Shown here: positions 25,316-35,016 of the stretch, one piece after another
Layout of the letters: the number at the start of each line of letters is the position of its first letter
Numbering within the stretch: the first letter of the stretch is position 1
Assembly: GCF_900626145.1 (NCBI RefSeq)
Contig: NZ_LR130817.1
Coordinates: 147,422-211,421, forward strand
Direction: 5' to 3'
Source of the DNA: Intestinimonas timonensis
GTDB taxonomy: Bacteria > Bacillota > Clostridia > Oscillospirales > Oscillospiraceae
DNA: 64,000 nucleotides
The notes under the pieces: generated by a model
Seen by the model: the letters and a program-made list of their open reading frames with translations, nothing else
Database searches by the model: none
Told to the model about the DNA's origin: nothing
Made by a program: the position numbers and the translations under genes

Positions 25316-26037
25316 TCCTGCTGCCTGCCATCGATATGAAGGACGGCCGCTGCGTCCGTCTGAAAAAAGGGGATTTTGACACGGTCCACCAGGTGGCCAA
25401 CAGCGCCCTGGAGACCGCTCACCGCTTTGCCGACGCCGGTGCCGCCTGGGTCCACATGGTGGACCTGGACGGGGCCCGGGACGGCACCCGGAAGAATTTC
25501 CCCTTCATCTACGAGGTCATCCAGCAGTCCGGCCTGAAGGTGGAGCTGGGTGGCGGTATCAAGACCGTCCCCGACCTCATCACCGTGGTGGAGTCCGGCG
25601 TGGCCCGGGCTGTCATCGGCTCCGCCGCCGTCACCCACCCGGAGGTGGTCACCTATGCCCTGAACCAGTGGGGGCCTGACCGGGTGGCGGTGGGTATCGA
25701 CTGCCTGAACGGCAAGGTCCGCACCGCCGGCTGGGAAGAGGACGCCGGGCTGGACGCCGTGGCTTTTGCCAAACAGATGGAGGCGCTTGGGGTGCAGACC
25801 ATCGTCTATACCGACATCGCCACCGACGGCATGCTCTCCGGGCCCTCCTATGACCAGCTTATCGCCCTTCAGAAGGCGGTGAGCTGCCGCATCGTGACCT
25901 CCGGCGGAGTCACCACCCTGGATGACATCAAGCGCCTGCGGGACATGGGGCTCTACGCCGCCATCATTGGCAAGGCCTATTACGCCGGTACCCTGGATCT
26001 GGCGGAGGCGGTAAAGGAGGCGGGCCCCCAATGCTAG
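25312..26037 (+). CDS. hisA: ProFAR isomerase
   Basis: A 241-aa TIM barrel isomerising ProFAR to PRFAR. Catalytic Asp is in [15 protein letters not shown], and the phosphate-binding loops ELGGGIKT and ITSGG-type [11 protein letters not shown] are present. Overlaps hisH by 4 nt and hisF by 7 nt. Confidence 0.96.
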   Translation: MILLPAIDMKDGRCVRLKKGDFDTVHQVANSALETAHRFADAGAAWVHMVDLDGARDGTRKNFPFIYEVIQQSGLKVELGGGIKTVPDLITVVESGVARAVIGSAAVTHPEVVTYALNQWGPDRVAVGIDCLNGKVRTAGWEEDAGLDAVAFAKQMEALGVQTIVYTDIATDGMLSGPSYDQLIALQKAVSCRIVTSGGVTTLDDIKRLRDMGLYAAIIGKAYYAGTLDLAEAVKEAGPQC

Positions 26038-26786
26038 CCAAACGGATCATCCCCTGCCTGGACGTCCGGGACGGCCGGGTGGTGAAAGGGGTCAATTTCG
26101 TCAACATCCGGGACGCCGGCGACCCGGTGGAGCTGGCTAAATACTATTCCGATCAGGGCGCTGATGAGATCGTCTTTCTGGACATCACCGCCACCAGCGA
26201 CGCCCGGGGTACCGTGGCCGACGTGGTGGAGCGCACCGCCTCCCAGGTCTTCGTCCCCCTTACAGTGGGGGGCGGCATCCGTACCCTGGAGGACTTTCAG
26301 CGCCTGCTGCGGGCGGGGGCGGACAAGATCTCGGTGAACTCTGCTGCTGTGGCCCGGCCGGAACTTATTGCCGAGGCGGCGGAGCGGTTCGGCTCCCAGT
26401 GTGTGGTCCTCGCGGTGGATGGTAAGGCACGGGGCGACGGTACCTGGGAGGTGGTGGTGGCCGGCGGGCGTAAGCCCACCGGCATCGACCTCATCGAGTG
26501 GGTGAAGAAAGGGGAGGCCCTGGGGGCGGGGGAGATCCTGCTCACCTCCATGGACGCCGACGGCACCAAGGCCGGTTTCGACCTGGCCATGACCAAGGCC
26601 GTTACCGACGCTGTCTCCATCCCCGTCATCGCCTCCGGGGGCTGCGGCTCCCTGGCCCACTTCGCGGAGGTATTTGAAGAGACCAACTGTGACGCAGCCC
26701 TGGCGGCCTCCCTGTTCCACTTCGGGGAGCTGACCGTGCCCCAGGTGAAGGATTATCTCCGGGAGTGGAGCATCCCGGTGCGCTGA
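26031..26786 (+). CDS. hisF: Imidazole glycerol phosphate synthase, cyclase subunit
   Basis: A 251-aa TIM barrel paralogous to HisA. Catalytic Asp is in [19 protein letters not shown] and in [15 protein letters not shown], with phosphate sites [11 protein letters not shown] and [11 protein letters not shown]. Works with HisH, two genes upstream. Followed 12 nt later by an unusual small gene. Confidence 0.97.
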   Translation: MLAKRIIPCLDVRDGRVVKGVNFVNIRDAGDPVELAKYYSDQGADEIVFLDITATSDARGTVADVVERTASQVFVPLTVGGGIRTLEDFQRLLRAGADKISVNSAAVARPELIAEAAERFGSQCVVLAVDGKARGDGTWEVVVAGGRKPTGIDLIEWVKKGEALGAGEILLTSMDADGTKAGFDLAMTKAVTDAVSIPVIASGGCGSLAHFAEVFEETNCDAALAASLFHFGELTVPQVKDYLREWSIPVR

Positions 26787-26798
26787 GGAGGGAAGACC

Positions 26799-27065
26799 AT
26801 GCTGGACGATCTGCTGGACCTGGCCGCGGACCTGGTGGGGGATACGGCGGCGGAATTTCTGAGCGACAGCACCAGAAAGCGGCGGGGAAATGCCGCTGCC
26901 AAGTATGTGAGCCGGGAGCGGGGCCGCCCCGCCCAGCCGGCCCGGAAGGCGGCCTCAAAGCCTTCCCACCAGAACCGTACGGTGGGTAAGACCACCGCCA
27001 AACGGGAGAAACGGGGAGAGGACCCCTGGGACTGGAAGGAGGAACGGCCCCCCTGGGAGGGCTGA
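26799..27065 (+). CDS. Small basic protein inside the his operon
   Basis: 88 aa between hisF and hisI. The N-terminal 25 residues are acidic and helix-like (MLDDLLDLAADLVGDTAAEF); the rest is strongly basic and disordered (many Arg, Lys, Gly and Pro), ending in a tryptophan-rich DPWDWKEERPPWEG. It has an excellent Shine-Dalgarno (GAGGAGGGAAG) and keeps the tight spacing of the operon (12 nt before, 7 nt after). No known family recognised and no membrane segment. Co-transcription with his genes is clear, but the function cannot be inferred. Confidence 0.65.
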   Translation: MLDDLLDLAADLVGDTAAEFLSDSTRKRRGNAAAKYVSRERGRPAQPARKAASKPSHQNRTVGKTTAKREKRGEDPWDWKEERPPWEG

Positions 27066-27072
27066 GCGGCCA

Positions 27073-27414
27073 ATGTTTGATCTGGATCAACTGTTTCAGA
27101 AGAGCGACCTGATCCCCGTCATCATCCAGGAAGTGGAGACCAGGGAGGTGCTCATGCTGGGCTTCACCAACAAGGAGGCGGTGGAGCTGACCTTAAAGAC
27201 CGGGACGGCATGGTTCTGGTCCCGGAGCCGGCAGCAGCTGTGGAACAAGGGGGAGACCTCGGGGAACTTTCTCCATGTGGAGCGTGTCATGACCGACTGT
27301 GACACCGACACCCTCCTTTACCTGTGCCGGCCCGACGGTCCCACCTGCCACACCGGGGCCCGGAGCTGCTTTTTCAACGAGATCCCCATGAACGGAAAGG
27401 ACGATGTGCCATGA
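27073..27414 (+). CDS. hisI: Phosphoribosyl-AMP cyclohydrolase
   Basis: A 113-aa monofunctional PRA-CH. Motifs: VLMLGFTNKEAVELTL, TAWFWSRSRQQLWNKGETSGN, and zinc ligands in DCDTDTLLYLC and PTCHTGARSCF. Overlaps hisE by 4 nt; in many bacteria the two are fused. Confidence 0.96.
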   Translation: MFDLDQLFQKSDLIPVIIQEVETREVLMLGFTNKEAVELTLKTGTAWFWSRSRQQLWNKGETSGNFLHVERVMTDCDTDTLLYLCRPDGPTCHTGARSCFFNEIPMNGKDDVP

Positions 27415-27737
27415 ACGACACCTTAGCCAAGCTCTACCAGGTGGTGCTGGACCGGAAGGCCAACCCCCAGGAGGGCTCCTATACCTGCTACCTCTTCGAC
27501 AAGGGCCTGGACAAGATTCTCAAGAAGGTGGGGGAGGAGTGCAGCGAGACCATCATTGCCGCCAAGAACGGCGTGGAGAGCGACACGGTGGGGGAGATCT
27601 CTGACCTCATCTACCACCTGACCGTCATGATGGTCCAGCAGGGAATCCCCCTGGAGGCCGTGATGGAGGAGCTGGAGCAGCGCAGCCACAAGATCGGCAA
27701 CCTGAAGCAGTTCCACCAGAGCGATCACAATACATAA
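27411..27737 (+). CDS. hisE: Phosphoribosyl-ATP pyrophosphatase
   Basis: A 108-aa all-helical MazG-like enzyme removing pyrophosphate from PR-ATP. Metal-binding motif KVGEECSETIIAAKN and ISDLIYHLTVMM are present. Start ATG at 27411 overlaps the hisI stop. It is the last gene of the operon, which lacks hisC and a histidinol-phosphatase gene. Confidence 0.95.
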   Translation: MNDTLAKLYQVVLDRKANPQEGSYTCYLFDKGLDKILKKVGEECSETIIAAKNGVESDTVGEISDLIYHLTVMMVQQGIPLEAVMEELEQRSHKIGNLKQFHQSDHNT

Positions 27738-27746
27738 TGAATGAAA

Positions 27747-27782
27747 AGAAGCACCGGACGGTAAAACCGTCCGGTGCTTTTC
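27747..27782. terminator. Bidirectional terminator between his operon and ybaK-like gene
   Basis: Perfect 13-bp stem AAGCACCGGACGG/CCGTCCGGTGCTT with loop TAAAA, T run on the right and A run on the left. It serves the convergent his and ybaK units. Confidence 0.85.
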
Positions 27783-27799
27783 TTGTATTTGGCGATGGC

Positions 27800-28282
27800 T
27801 CAGCCCTCGGGCTGCCAGCCCTTGCACACGTCGATCCAGCCGGCGCTGCCGGAACACTCCTCCAGCTCGGGGAGAGAGAGCTCCACGGCGGAGTTGGCAC
27901 TGCCGGCGGCGGGATAGACAATGTCGAAACGCTTGAGGGAGATGTCTAAATAGGTAGTGACGTTGGGGTGCTCAATGGCGAAGGGGCACACGCCGCCGAT
28001 GATGTCCCCAGTGAACTCCAGCACCTGCTCAGGGCTGAGCATGGTGGCCTTGTGGTGGAACTGGGCCTTGAACTTGCTGTTGTCGATCTTGGCGTCGCCA
28101 GCACAGACGATGAGCACGGCGCCGTCCTCATGGACGAAGGAGAGGGTCTTGCCGATGCGGGCGCCCTCACAGCCCACGGCCTGGGCGGCCAACTCGACAG
28201 TGGCGCTGGACACGTCGAATTCCCGGATGCGATCCTCCATGCCTCTGGCGCGGAAGAAAGCCCGGACCTTCTCAATGGCCAT
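27800..28282 (-). CDS. YbaK/EbsC-family aminoacyl-tRNA deacylase
   Basis: 160 aa, single-domain relative of the prolyl-tRNA synthetase editing domain. The family hydrolyses mischarged tRNA such as Cys- or Ala-tRNA(Pro). Motifs: ARIGKTLSFVHEDGAVLIVCAGDAKID with the conserved Lys, and DIIGGVCPFAIEHPNVTTYLD. Exact specificity (YbaK, ProXp-ala or other) cannot be read from sequence. Lies 1 nt after the thioesterase gene, so the two form one unit. Confidence 0.85.
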   Translation of the reverse strand: MAIEKVRAFFRARGMEDRIREFDVSSATVELAAQAVGCEGARIGKTLSFVHEDGAVLIVCAGDAKIDNSKFKAQFHHKATMLSPEQVLEFTGDIIGGVCPFAIEHPNVTTYLDISLKRFDIVYPAAGSANSAVELSLPELEECSGSAGWIDVCKGWQPEG

Positions 28283-28283
28283 C

Positions 28284-28679
28284 TCAGCGGCCCTCTTTCT
28301 TCTTCTCGGTCTTGGCCAGGAAGCGGTCCACGGTGATGATGAAGCGGTTGTGGGTGCCCTTGCCGATGACGCCGGCCTCGTCGTAGGCGGTGACGGAGAA
28401 GGTGAGGGCCTTGCCGTCCACAGCGGTGACCTCAGCCTCCGCCCACACCTTCATACCGACGGGGGTAGCGGAGTCGTGGGAGACATCCAGATGGGTACCA
28501 ACGGAGCCCTGGCCCTCCTCCATGTAGGGGGTGAGGGCGTTGACGGCGGCGTTTTCCATGAGAGCCACCATATAGGGGGTGGCAAAAACGGGCACCAGGC
28601 CGGAGCCCACAGCGGCGGCGGTATTCTGCTCAGTGACGATGGTCTCGGCGCGGCCCTTGGCGCCAACTTCAATAGACAT
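28284..28679 (-). CDS. Hotdog-fold thioesterase (FlK-like)
   Basis: 131 aa. The start at 28679 has AAGGAGG at proper distance. The sequence (VFATPYMVALMENAAVNAL, QGSVGTHLDVSHDSATPVGM, and FSVTAYDEAGVIGKGTHNRFII) fits the FlK/YbgC-like hotdog thioesterase family, which hydrolyses small acyl-CoA esters. The substrate is unknown. The promoter side is a 117-nt gap to the pot terminator. Confidence 0.8.
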   Translation of the reverse strand: MSIEVGAKGRAETIVTEQNTAAAVGSGLVPVFATPYMVALMENAAVNALTPYMEEGQGSVGTHLDVSHDSATPVGMKVWAEAEVTAVDGKALTFSVTAYDEAGVIGKGTHNRFIITVDRFLAKTEKKKEGR

Positions 28680-28745
28680 GGGAGATTCCTCCTTTGTATC
28701 GGAAATATAAAAACAGTGTACCTCATTGCATGGCATTTGGCAAGT

Positions 28746-28779
28746 AAAAAAGGAGACATCCCTCGGGATGTCTCCTTTG
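28746..28779 (-). terminator. Terminator of the potABCD operon
   Basis: Stem AAAGGAGACATCCC/GGGATGTCTCCTTT with a 2-nt loop, followed on the minus strand by a run of T; 17 nt after the potD stop. Confidence 0.85.
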
Positions 28780-28795
28780 CGTGTGAGAGGTCGGC

Positions 28796-29932
28796 TCAGA
28801 GGCCCAGCTCGATCCACAGATCGTTGTAGAGGGTGCGGGTGGCCTCGGGGAGGACCAGGTAGGACTCGCAGCGGTCCAGCACCTCCTGAGGAGCGGCCAT
28901 GATCTCATAGAGCTCCATGTCCAGGGGCTCGCCGTAGGTCTCCTCATAGTAGGCGGGGTACTGCTCCAGCGCCTCGGCGTTGGGGGAGGCGTACCAGATG
29001 TAGTCCATGTTGGCCAGGTTGGCCTCGGTGGAGGCCAGGAAGTTGATCCACTCGTGGGCCTCGTCCACGTTCTGGGCGTCCTTGAGGATGCACATGGCGT
29101 CCACGAACCAGTTGGAGCCCTCCTCGGGGACCACGTAGGCCAGGTCGGGGTTGTTCTCCAGCATGGTCAGGTAATCGCCGGCGTAGTAGGTGGCGATGGC
29201 GGCGTTGCCCTGCTCCATCTTCTGGAACGCCTCGTCCATGACCTTGCTCTGATAGACGCCCTTGGACACGGCGTCGGAGAGGAGCTGGAAGGCCTCACGG
29301 ATCTGAGCCTCATCGGTGGTGTTCACGGAGTAGCCCAGGTAGTAGAGGGCCATACCCAGGGCGTCCCGGGAATTGTTGATGAGGAGCACGTCACCAGCGT
29401 ACTTCTCATCGAACATGGCGCTCCAGCTGGTGATGGGCTCATCCACCATGGTGGTGTTGTAGATGATGCCCAGGGTGCCCCAGGTGTAGGGGACGGTGTA
29501 GAGGTTCTCGGGGTCGTAGGACAGGTTCTTGAAGCGGTCGTCGATCTTTTCAAAGTTGGGGATCTTGCTGTAATCCAGAGGCTGGAGCATATCCTCCTCG
29601 ATGAGCTGGGAGATCATATAGTCAGAGGGGCAGATGACATCATAGTTGGCGCCGCCGCTCTTGAGCAGGGAGTACAGGGCTTCGTTGCTCTCAGCGGTCT
29701 GATAGTTGACCTTGATTCCCGTCTCCTCCTCGAATTGAGTGATCAGGTCCTCGTCGATGTATTCGCCCCAGTTGCACACATTGAGCACGCGGTCGCCTGT
29801 ATTGGCGCTGCCTTCACTGCCGCTGCTGACTGGCGTACTGGTGTCGGTGCTCACTTGCTCCACGGAGCAGCCAGTCAGGAACAGGCCCATCGCCAGGGAG
29901 CCGGCGAGGGTCAAGGCTACGATTCTCTTCAA
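28796..29932 (-). CDS. potD: Spermidine/putrescine-binding lipoprotein
   Basis: Extracellular solute-binding protein of a polyamine ABC importer, 378 aa. Lipoprotein signal peptide with lipobox LTGC at residues 20-23; mature part with VLNVCNWGEYIDEDLITQFEEE and YDVICPSDYMISQLIEE, typical of PotD. The start is TTG at 29932, chosen because GGAGG lies 9 nt upstream and the ATG in between gives only three codons. Last gene of potABCD. Confidence 0.93.
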   Translation of the reverse strand: MKRIVALTLAGSLAMGLFLTGCSVEQVSTDTSTPVSSGSEGSANTGDRVLNVCNWGEYIDEDLITQFEEETGIKVNYQTAESNEALYSLLKSGGANYDVICPSDYMISQLIEEDMLQPLDYSKIPNFEKIDDRFKNLSYDPENLYTVPYTWGTLGIIYNTTMVDEPITSWSAMFDEKYAGDVLLINNSRDALGMALYYLGYSVNTTDEAQIREAFQLLSDAVSKGVYQSKVMDEAFQKMEQGNAAIATYYAGDYLTMLENNPDLAYVVPEEGSNWFVDAMCILKDAQNVDEAHEWINFLASTEANLANMDYIWYASPNAEALEQYPAYYEETYGEPLDMELYEIMAAPQEVLDRCESYLVLPEATRTLYNDLWIELGL

Positions 29933-29992
29933 TTGATCATTCCTCCAGTTGAATAGGTGATATTATCTTCAGGCCCCTTGGGCCAAAAGACC

Positions 29993-30883
29993 TCAGTCGA
30001 ACCGCTGCGCGGCGGCGGCCTTTTCCGCTCTGGCCTCCCGGACATTGACGATGACCAGCAGGGCCAGTACAGTAACGAAGAGCAGTGTGGACACAGCGTT
30101 GATCTCCGGGCTCACACGCTTCTTGGTCATGCCGTAGATGGCCATGGCCAGGGTAGAGGTGGCGGAGCCGGCGGTGAAGTAGGAGATGACGAAGTCGTCC
30201 ACGCTCATGGTGAAGGCGATGAGGGCACCGGAGACAATGCCGGGCATGATCTCGGGCAGGATGACCTTCCAGAAGGCCTGGAACCAGGTGCAGCCCAGAT
30301 CCTGGGCGGCATCCACCAGATTCTTGTCCATCTGCCGCAGCTTGGGGCCCACCGACAGGATGACATAGGGGATGTTGAAGGTGATGTGGGCGATGAGCAG
30401 GGTGCCGAAGCCCAGAGTGAGCCTGGGGAAGGTGACACGGTAGACCTCACCGAACAGGCTGAAGGTGATGCGGTAGTTTTCGGCAAACTCGTTCCAGAGG
30501 CCGAAGACCGCCACAAAGAGCAGGCACAGGCTGACGCCGGTGACGATGTCGGCGTTCATCATGGGGATGGAGTTCACCGTCATCAGGGGGTCACGCCACC
30601 GGCGGCGCATGGCGTAGAAGCCGATGGCGGCGAAGGTGCCGGCCACGGTGGCGATGGCGGTGGCCAGCAGGGAGACCAGCAGGGTGGTGTAAATGCTCTG
30701 CATGATGAGCCGGTCCTGGAAGAGTTCTACATACCAGTGGAGGGAAAAGCCCTTCCAGACCACGCTGCTGTTGCCGGAGTTAAAAGAGAAGACGATGAGC
30801 AGGAAGATGGGGGCATACAGAAAGAGAAAGACCAGGCCCATGAACAGACGGTTCATGAAGCCGTTTTTCTTTTGCAGACTCAT
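29993..30883 (-). CDS. potC: Spermidine/putrescine ABC transporter permease PotC
   Basis: 296 aa with six predicted membrane segments and the EAA loop DAAQDLGCTWFQAFWKVILPEIMPGI, which docks on the ATPase. The start at 30883 overlaps the potB stop (ATGA); the frame is open 48 nt further up but inside potB. Forms the channel with PotB. Confidence 0.94.
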   Translation of the reverse strand: MSLQKKNGFMNRLFMGLVFLFLYAPIFLLIVFSFNSGNSSVVWKGFSLHWYVELFQDRLIMQSIYTTLLVSLLATAIATVAGTFAAIGFYAMRRRWRDPLMTVNSIPMMNADIVTGVSLCLLFVAVFGLWNEFAENYRITFSLFGEVYRVTFPRLTLGFGTLLIAHITFNIPYVILSVGPKLRQMDKNLVDAAQDLGCTWFQAFWKVILPEIMPGIVSGALIAFTMSVDDFVISYFTAGSATSTLAMAIYGMTKKRVSPEINAVSTLLFVTVLALLVIVNVREARAEKAAAAQRFD

Positions 30884-31723
30884 AGCATCACCGCCTGTTC
30901 CTCGCCCTCGCCGAAGTGGTTCATGACCCACATGCAGACGATGACGATGAGCATCATCACCAGGGCGATGGCGCTGCCCAGGTGGGGGTTATAGGCTCCC
31001 CCCAAGAACTGCTGCTCGATGAGGTCGCCCAGCAGCATCTGGGTGCCGCCGCCCAGCAGGCGGGAGATGGCGAAGGTGGACACCGAGGGGACGAACACCA
31101 TGGTTACGCCGGAGAGGATGCCGGGGAGGGACAGGGGGAAGATCACCTTCCGAAAGACGGCGGTGGAGTTAGCACCCAGGTCCCGGGCAGCCTCCAGCAG
31201 GGAATTGTCCAGCTTGACAATGACCGAGTAGATGGGCAGGATCATGAAGGGCAGGTAGTTGTAGACCATGCCCAGCACCACGGCGCCCTGGGTTCCGATC
31301 ATATGAAAGTATTGGATATTTGTGCCGAAGATGGAGTTGATGAGATCAAAGAGACCGATGGCAGAGAAGAACTGGTTGATGAGGCCGTTTTTCTCCAGAA
31401 TGGACATCCAGGAGTAGGTCCGCAGCAGGAAGTTGACCCACATGGGGAGCATGATGAGCATCATGCCCACCCGTTGGAACCGGGGACCCTCCTTGGCCAT
31501 GATATAGGACAGGGGGTAGCCGATGAGGAGACAGACAAAGGTAGCAATGATGGCCAGCTTGAAGGAGCGGGTAAAGATGACGGTATAGGTCTCCATCCGG
31601 GCAAAATTGTCCAGGGTGAAGCCGCCGCTGGCGGTGCTGAAGGCGTAGATGACCACCATGATGATGGGGGCTACCACAAAGAGGGCCATCCAGACCACAT
31701 AGGGGATGGCCAGGAGGGGGCGC

Positions 31724-31737
<14 letters not shown>
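30880..31737 (-). CDS. potB: Spermidine/putrescine ABC transporter permease PotB
   Basis: 285 aa, six membrane segments, EAA loop [26 protein letters not shown]. The start at 31737 fits the usual N terminus (a short basic stretch, then the first membrane helix); it overlaps potA by 14 nt and potC by 4 nt, showing tight coupling in the operon. Confidence 0.94.
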
Positions 31738-32929
<1,192 letters not shown>

Positions 32930-32984
32930 TTATCACCCTCCTCTCCAAATGATGACCAGATTCCGACGGAAAATGGCAAGGTAC

Positions 32985-33013
32985 AATATATAATGTATCC
33001 CCTGAAATGTCAA
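32985..33013 (-). promoter_or_regulatory. Promoter of potABCD
   Basis: On the minus strand TTGACA (33013-33008), 17-bp spacer, TATATT (32990-32985). The start point would be near 32978, giving a leader of about 50 nt. It lies immediately downstream of the rluD-like gene. Confidence 0.75.
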
Positions 33014-33029
33014 TGGATTTCCCGCAATT

Positions 33030-34010
33030 TTACAGGGTATTTTTCCGGGGCTGACGGGGGAAATATTCCTCTACAAAATCCACCTGCTCCACCTGCCAGA
33101 TTTTCCCGTTTAAGGGCTCCAGAACGCCGGCGTCGGTGGTGAAGGAAAAGACCAGTTTATAGGACCAGAGGGCCTGGAACTTCCGGTCATAGCGTTTGTT
33201 GTCACGGCTGCGGCCGTACTTGCCGTCGCCCAGGAGGGGGTGGCCGGCAGCGGCGAACTGGGCCCGGATCTGATGGGTGCGACCGGTGATGAGCTCGCAC
33301 TCCACCAGGGAGAGCCCATTCTGCACCTTCAGTGTCTTATAAAGGGTGACGGCGGTCCGACCGCCGGGCACCGGCGTCTTGTGGACGGTGACCTGGTTCT
33401 TGCTCTCGTCCTTGGAGAGAAAGCCCTCCAGCCTGCCTTCGGGCGGGTTCATGCGGCCGTGAATGGCGCACAGATAATACTTTTCGATCTCCCGGTCCTT
33501 GATCTTCTGATTCATGATGCGCAGCGCCTCGGCGGTCTTGGCGGCGATGACGATGCCGCCGGTGTTCCGGTCGATGCGGTTGCACAGGGCGGGGGTAAAG
33601 GAGTGCTCCTGACGGGGGTCCCACTCCTTTTTTTGATAAAGGTAGGCCTGGATGTGGGTGATGAGGGTGTTGACGTACTCCCCCTGGTCGGGGTGGACCA
33701 ACAGGCCGGGGCGCTTGTTCACCAGGAGGATGTGCTCGTCCTCATAGACGATGTCCAGCTGGGGCTTGAAGACGGAGAGGAAGGCGTTTTCAGGGGCGGG
33801 GGCGTCAAAGAACTCGTCGTTGATATAGAGCTGAAGCACATCGCCCACCGCCAGACGGGTGTCCCGCTTGGCACCCTTTCCGTTGAGCTTCACGCGCTTG
33901 AGGCGGATGTATTTCTGGGCCAGGGGAGCGGGGAGGAGGGGCAGGGTCTTGCCCAGCCAGCGGTCCAAACGCTGCCCGGCGTCGTTTTTTGTCACGGTAA
34001 ACTCTCTCAT
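33030..34010 (-). CDS. RluA/RluD-family 23S rRNA pseudouridine synthase
   Basis: 326 aa: N-terminal S4 RNA-binding domain (residues 1-60, AGQRLDRWLGKTLPLLP) and a catalytic domain with the Asp of motif II in LCNRIDRNTGGIVIAAKT; later GRTHQIRAQFAAAGHPLLGD. The family modifies U to pseudouridine in 23S rRNA. Which of the RluC/RluD positions is modified cannot be told. The usual HRLD motif reads NRID here, a common Firmicute variant. Confidence 0.88.
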   Translation of the reverse strand: MREFTVTKNDAGQRLDRWLGKTLPLLPAPLAQKYIRLKRVKLNGKGAKRDTRLAVGDVLQLYINDEFFDAPAPENAFLSVFKPQLDIVYEDEHILLVNKRPGLLVHPDQGEYVNTLITHIQAYLYQKKEWDPRQEHSFTPALCNRIDRNTGGIVIAAKTAEALRIMNQKIKDREIEKYYLCAIHGRMNPPEGRLEGFLSKDESKNQVTVHKTPVPGGRTAVTLYKTLKVQNGLSLVECELITGRTHQIRAQFAAAGHPLLGDGKYGRSRDNKRYDRKFQALWSYKLVFSFTTDAGVLEPLNGKIWQVEQVDFVEEYFPRQPRKNTL

Positions 34011-34077
34011 TGGGACCTCCCGGTTGTGGTAGTTGCATACACTCTATCATATTTTAGAAAAAAAGTGAAGAAAGTAT

Positions 34078-34106
34078 TTGACATTGACAGAACTCTTGAC
34101 TATAAT
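34078..34106 (+). promoter_or_regulatory. Perfect consensus promoter of yceD-rpmF
   Basis: TTGACA (34078-34083), exactly 17 bp, TATAAT (34101-34106). It has full sigma-A consensus in both hexamers, suited to a ribosomal-protein operon. The start point is about 23 nt before the first ATG. Confidence 0.85.
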
Positions 34107-34135
34107 ATTTGTCGTGCCATTATGCGAGGTGTGCC

Positions 34136-34645
34136 ATGCGACTGAACCTGAAAAACATCATCAACGTGCCCGGAGGCGTGTGCCCCTTCTCCTACGAGTT
34201 GGATCTCTCCGACCTGGAGTTCGGCGGCGCCCACCCCATCGACCAGCCGGTCCGGGTGACCGGACAGGTCCGCAACATGGCGGGCGCGCTGGTGCTGGAG
34301 GGAACAGTTGCCACCACGCTCCATCTTCTCTGTGACCGGTGCGCCAAACCGTTCGCCCGGGAGAAGACGGTCCGCTTGGAAACGCTGCTGGCCCAGGAGC
34401 TGGCCGACGAGCGGAGCGACGACGAGATTGTCCTGCTGGATGGAGATGAGGTGGATCTGGACGACGTGGCTACCACGGCGTTCGTCCTCGCAATGGATAG
34501 CAAGAACCTCTGCTCAGAGGACTGCAAGGGCATCTGTCCCGGGTGCGGCGTTGACCTCAACGTGGAAGCATGCCGGTGCAAGCCCGAGGTAGACCCCCGG
34601 CTGGCAGTGCTTGCCAAGCTTTTGGAGGACAAAGAGAGCGAGTAA
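34136..34645 (+). CDS. yceD: YceD/DUF177 family protein
   Basis: 169 aa. The family almost always precedes rpmF and has been tied to 23S rRNA accumulation; its biochemical role is still unclear. Seen here: VTGQVRNMAGALVLEGTVA, a first CDRCAKPF pair and a C-terminal DCKGICPGCGVDLNVEAC with paired cysteines, likely metal-binding. The ATG at 34136 was chosen over one at 34109 because it lies at the usual domain start and leaves room for the leader. Confidence 0.85.
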   Translation: MRLNLKNIINVPGGVCPFSYELDLSDLEFGGAHPIDQPVRVTGQVRNMAGALVLEGTVATTLHLLCDRCAKPFAREKTVRLETLLAQELADERSDDEIVLLDGDEVDLDDVATTAFVLAMDSKNLCSEDCKGICPGCGVDLNVEACRCKPEVDPRLAVLAKLLEDKESE

Positions 34646-34686
34646 ACTAGCAGTACCCGCGCAGGGTATTCAAGGAGGTGTCACAG

Positions 34687-34887
34687 ATGGCAGTCCCTAA
34701 GTCTAAAGTATCCAAGCAGCGTCGGAACAAGCGCCGGAGCTCCGTGTGGAAGCTGGAGACCCCCGGTCTCAACAAGTGCCCCAAGTGCGGCGCTTACCGC
34801 CTGCCCCACCGGCTGTGCAAGTCCTGCATGACTTACAATGGCCGTGAGTTCGGCAAGGTCGAGGCCACCGAGTCCAAGGCCAACTAA
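34687..34887 (+). CDS. rpmF: 50S ribosomal protein L32
   Basis: 66 aa, basic N terminus (AVPKSKVSKQRRNKRRSS) and the zinc ribbon C-x2-C...C-x2-C (KCPKCGAYRLPHRLCKSC), the four-cysteine form. A strong AAGGAGGTG precedes the ATG. The ATG at 34678 in frame is ignored because L32 begins with MAVP. Co-transcribed with yceD. Confidence 0.97.
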   Translation: MAVPKSKVSKQRRNKRRSSVWKLETPGLNKCPKCGAYRLPHRLCKSCMTYNGREFGKVEATESKAN

Positions 34888-34890
34888 ACA

Positions 34891-34931
34891 GGCAAAAAGA
34901 AATGAGGGGGCAACCCCTCTTTCTTTTTGCC
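34891..34931 (+). terminator. Terminator after rpmF
   Basis: Long stem GGCAAAAAGAAATGAGGGG pairing with CCCCTCTTTCTTTTTGCC, loop GCAA, one internal mismatch. Confidence 0.8.
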
Positions 34932-35016
34932 CTTCTGCAAGAAGAGATGCTTTCCCCTTCCATTTTGCCCGCAATTCGAGTACAATAAGACGAGCAACGG
35001 ATAAGGATGTGAGCCT

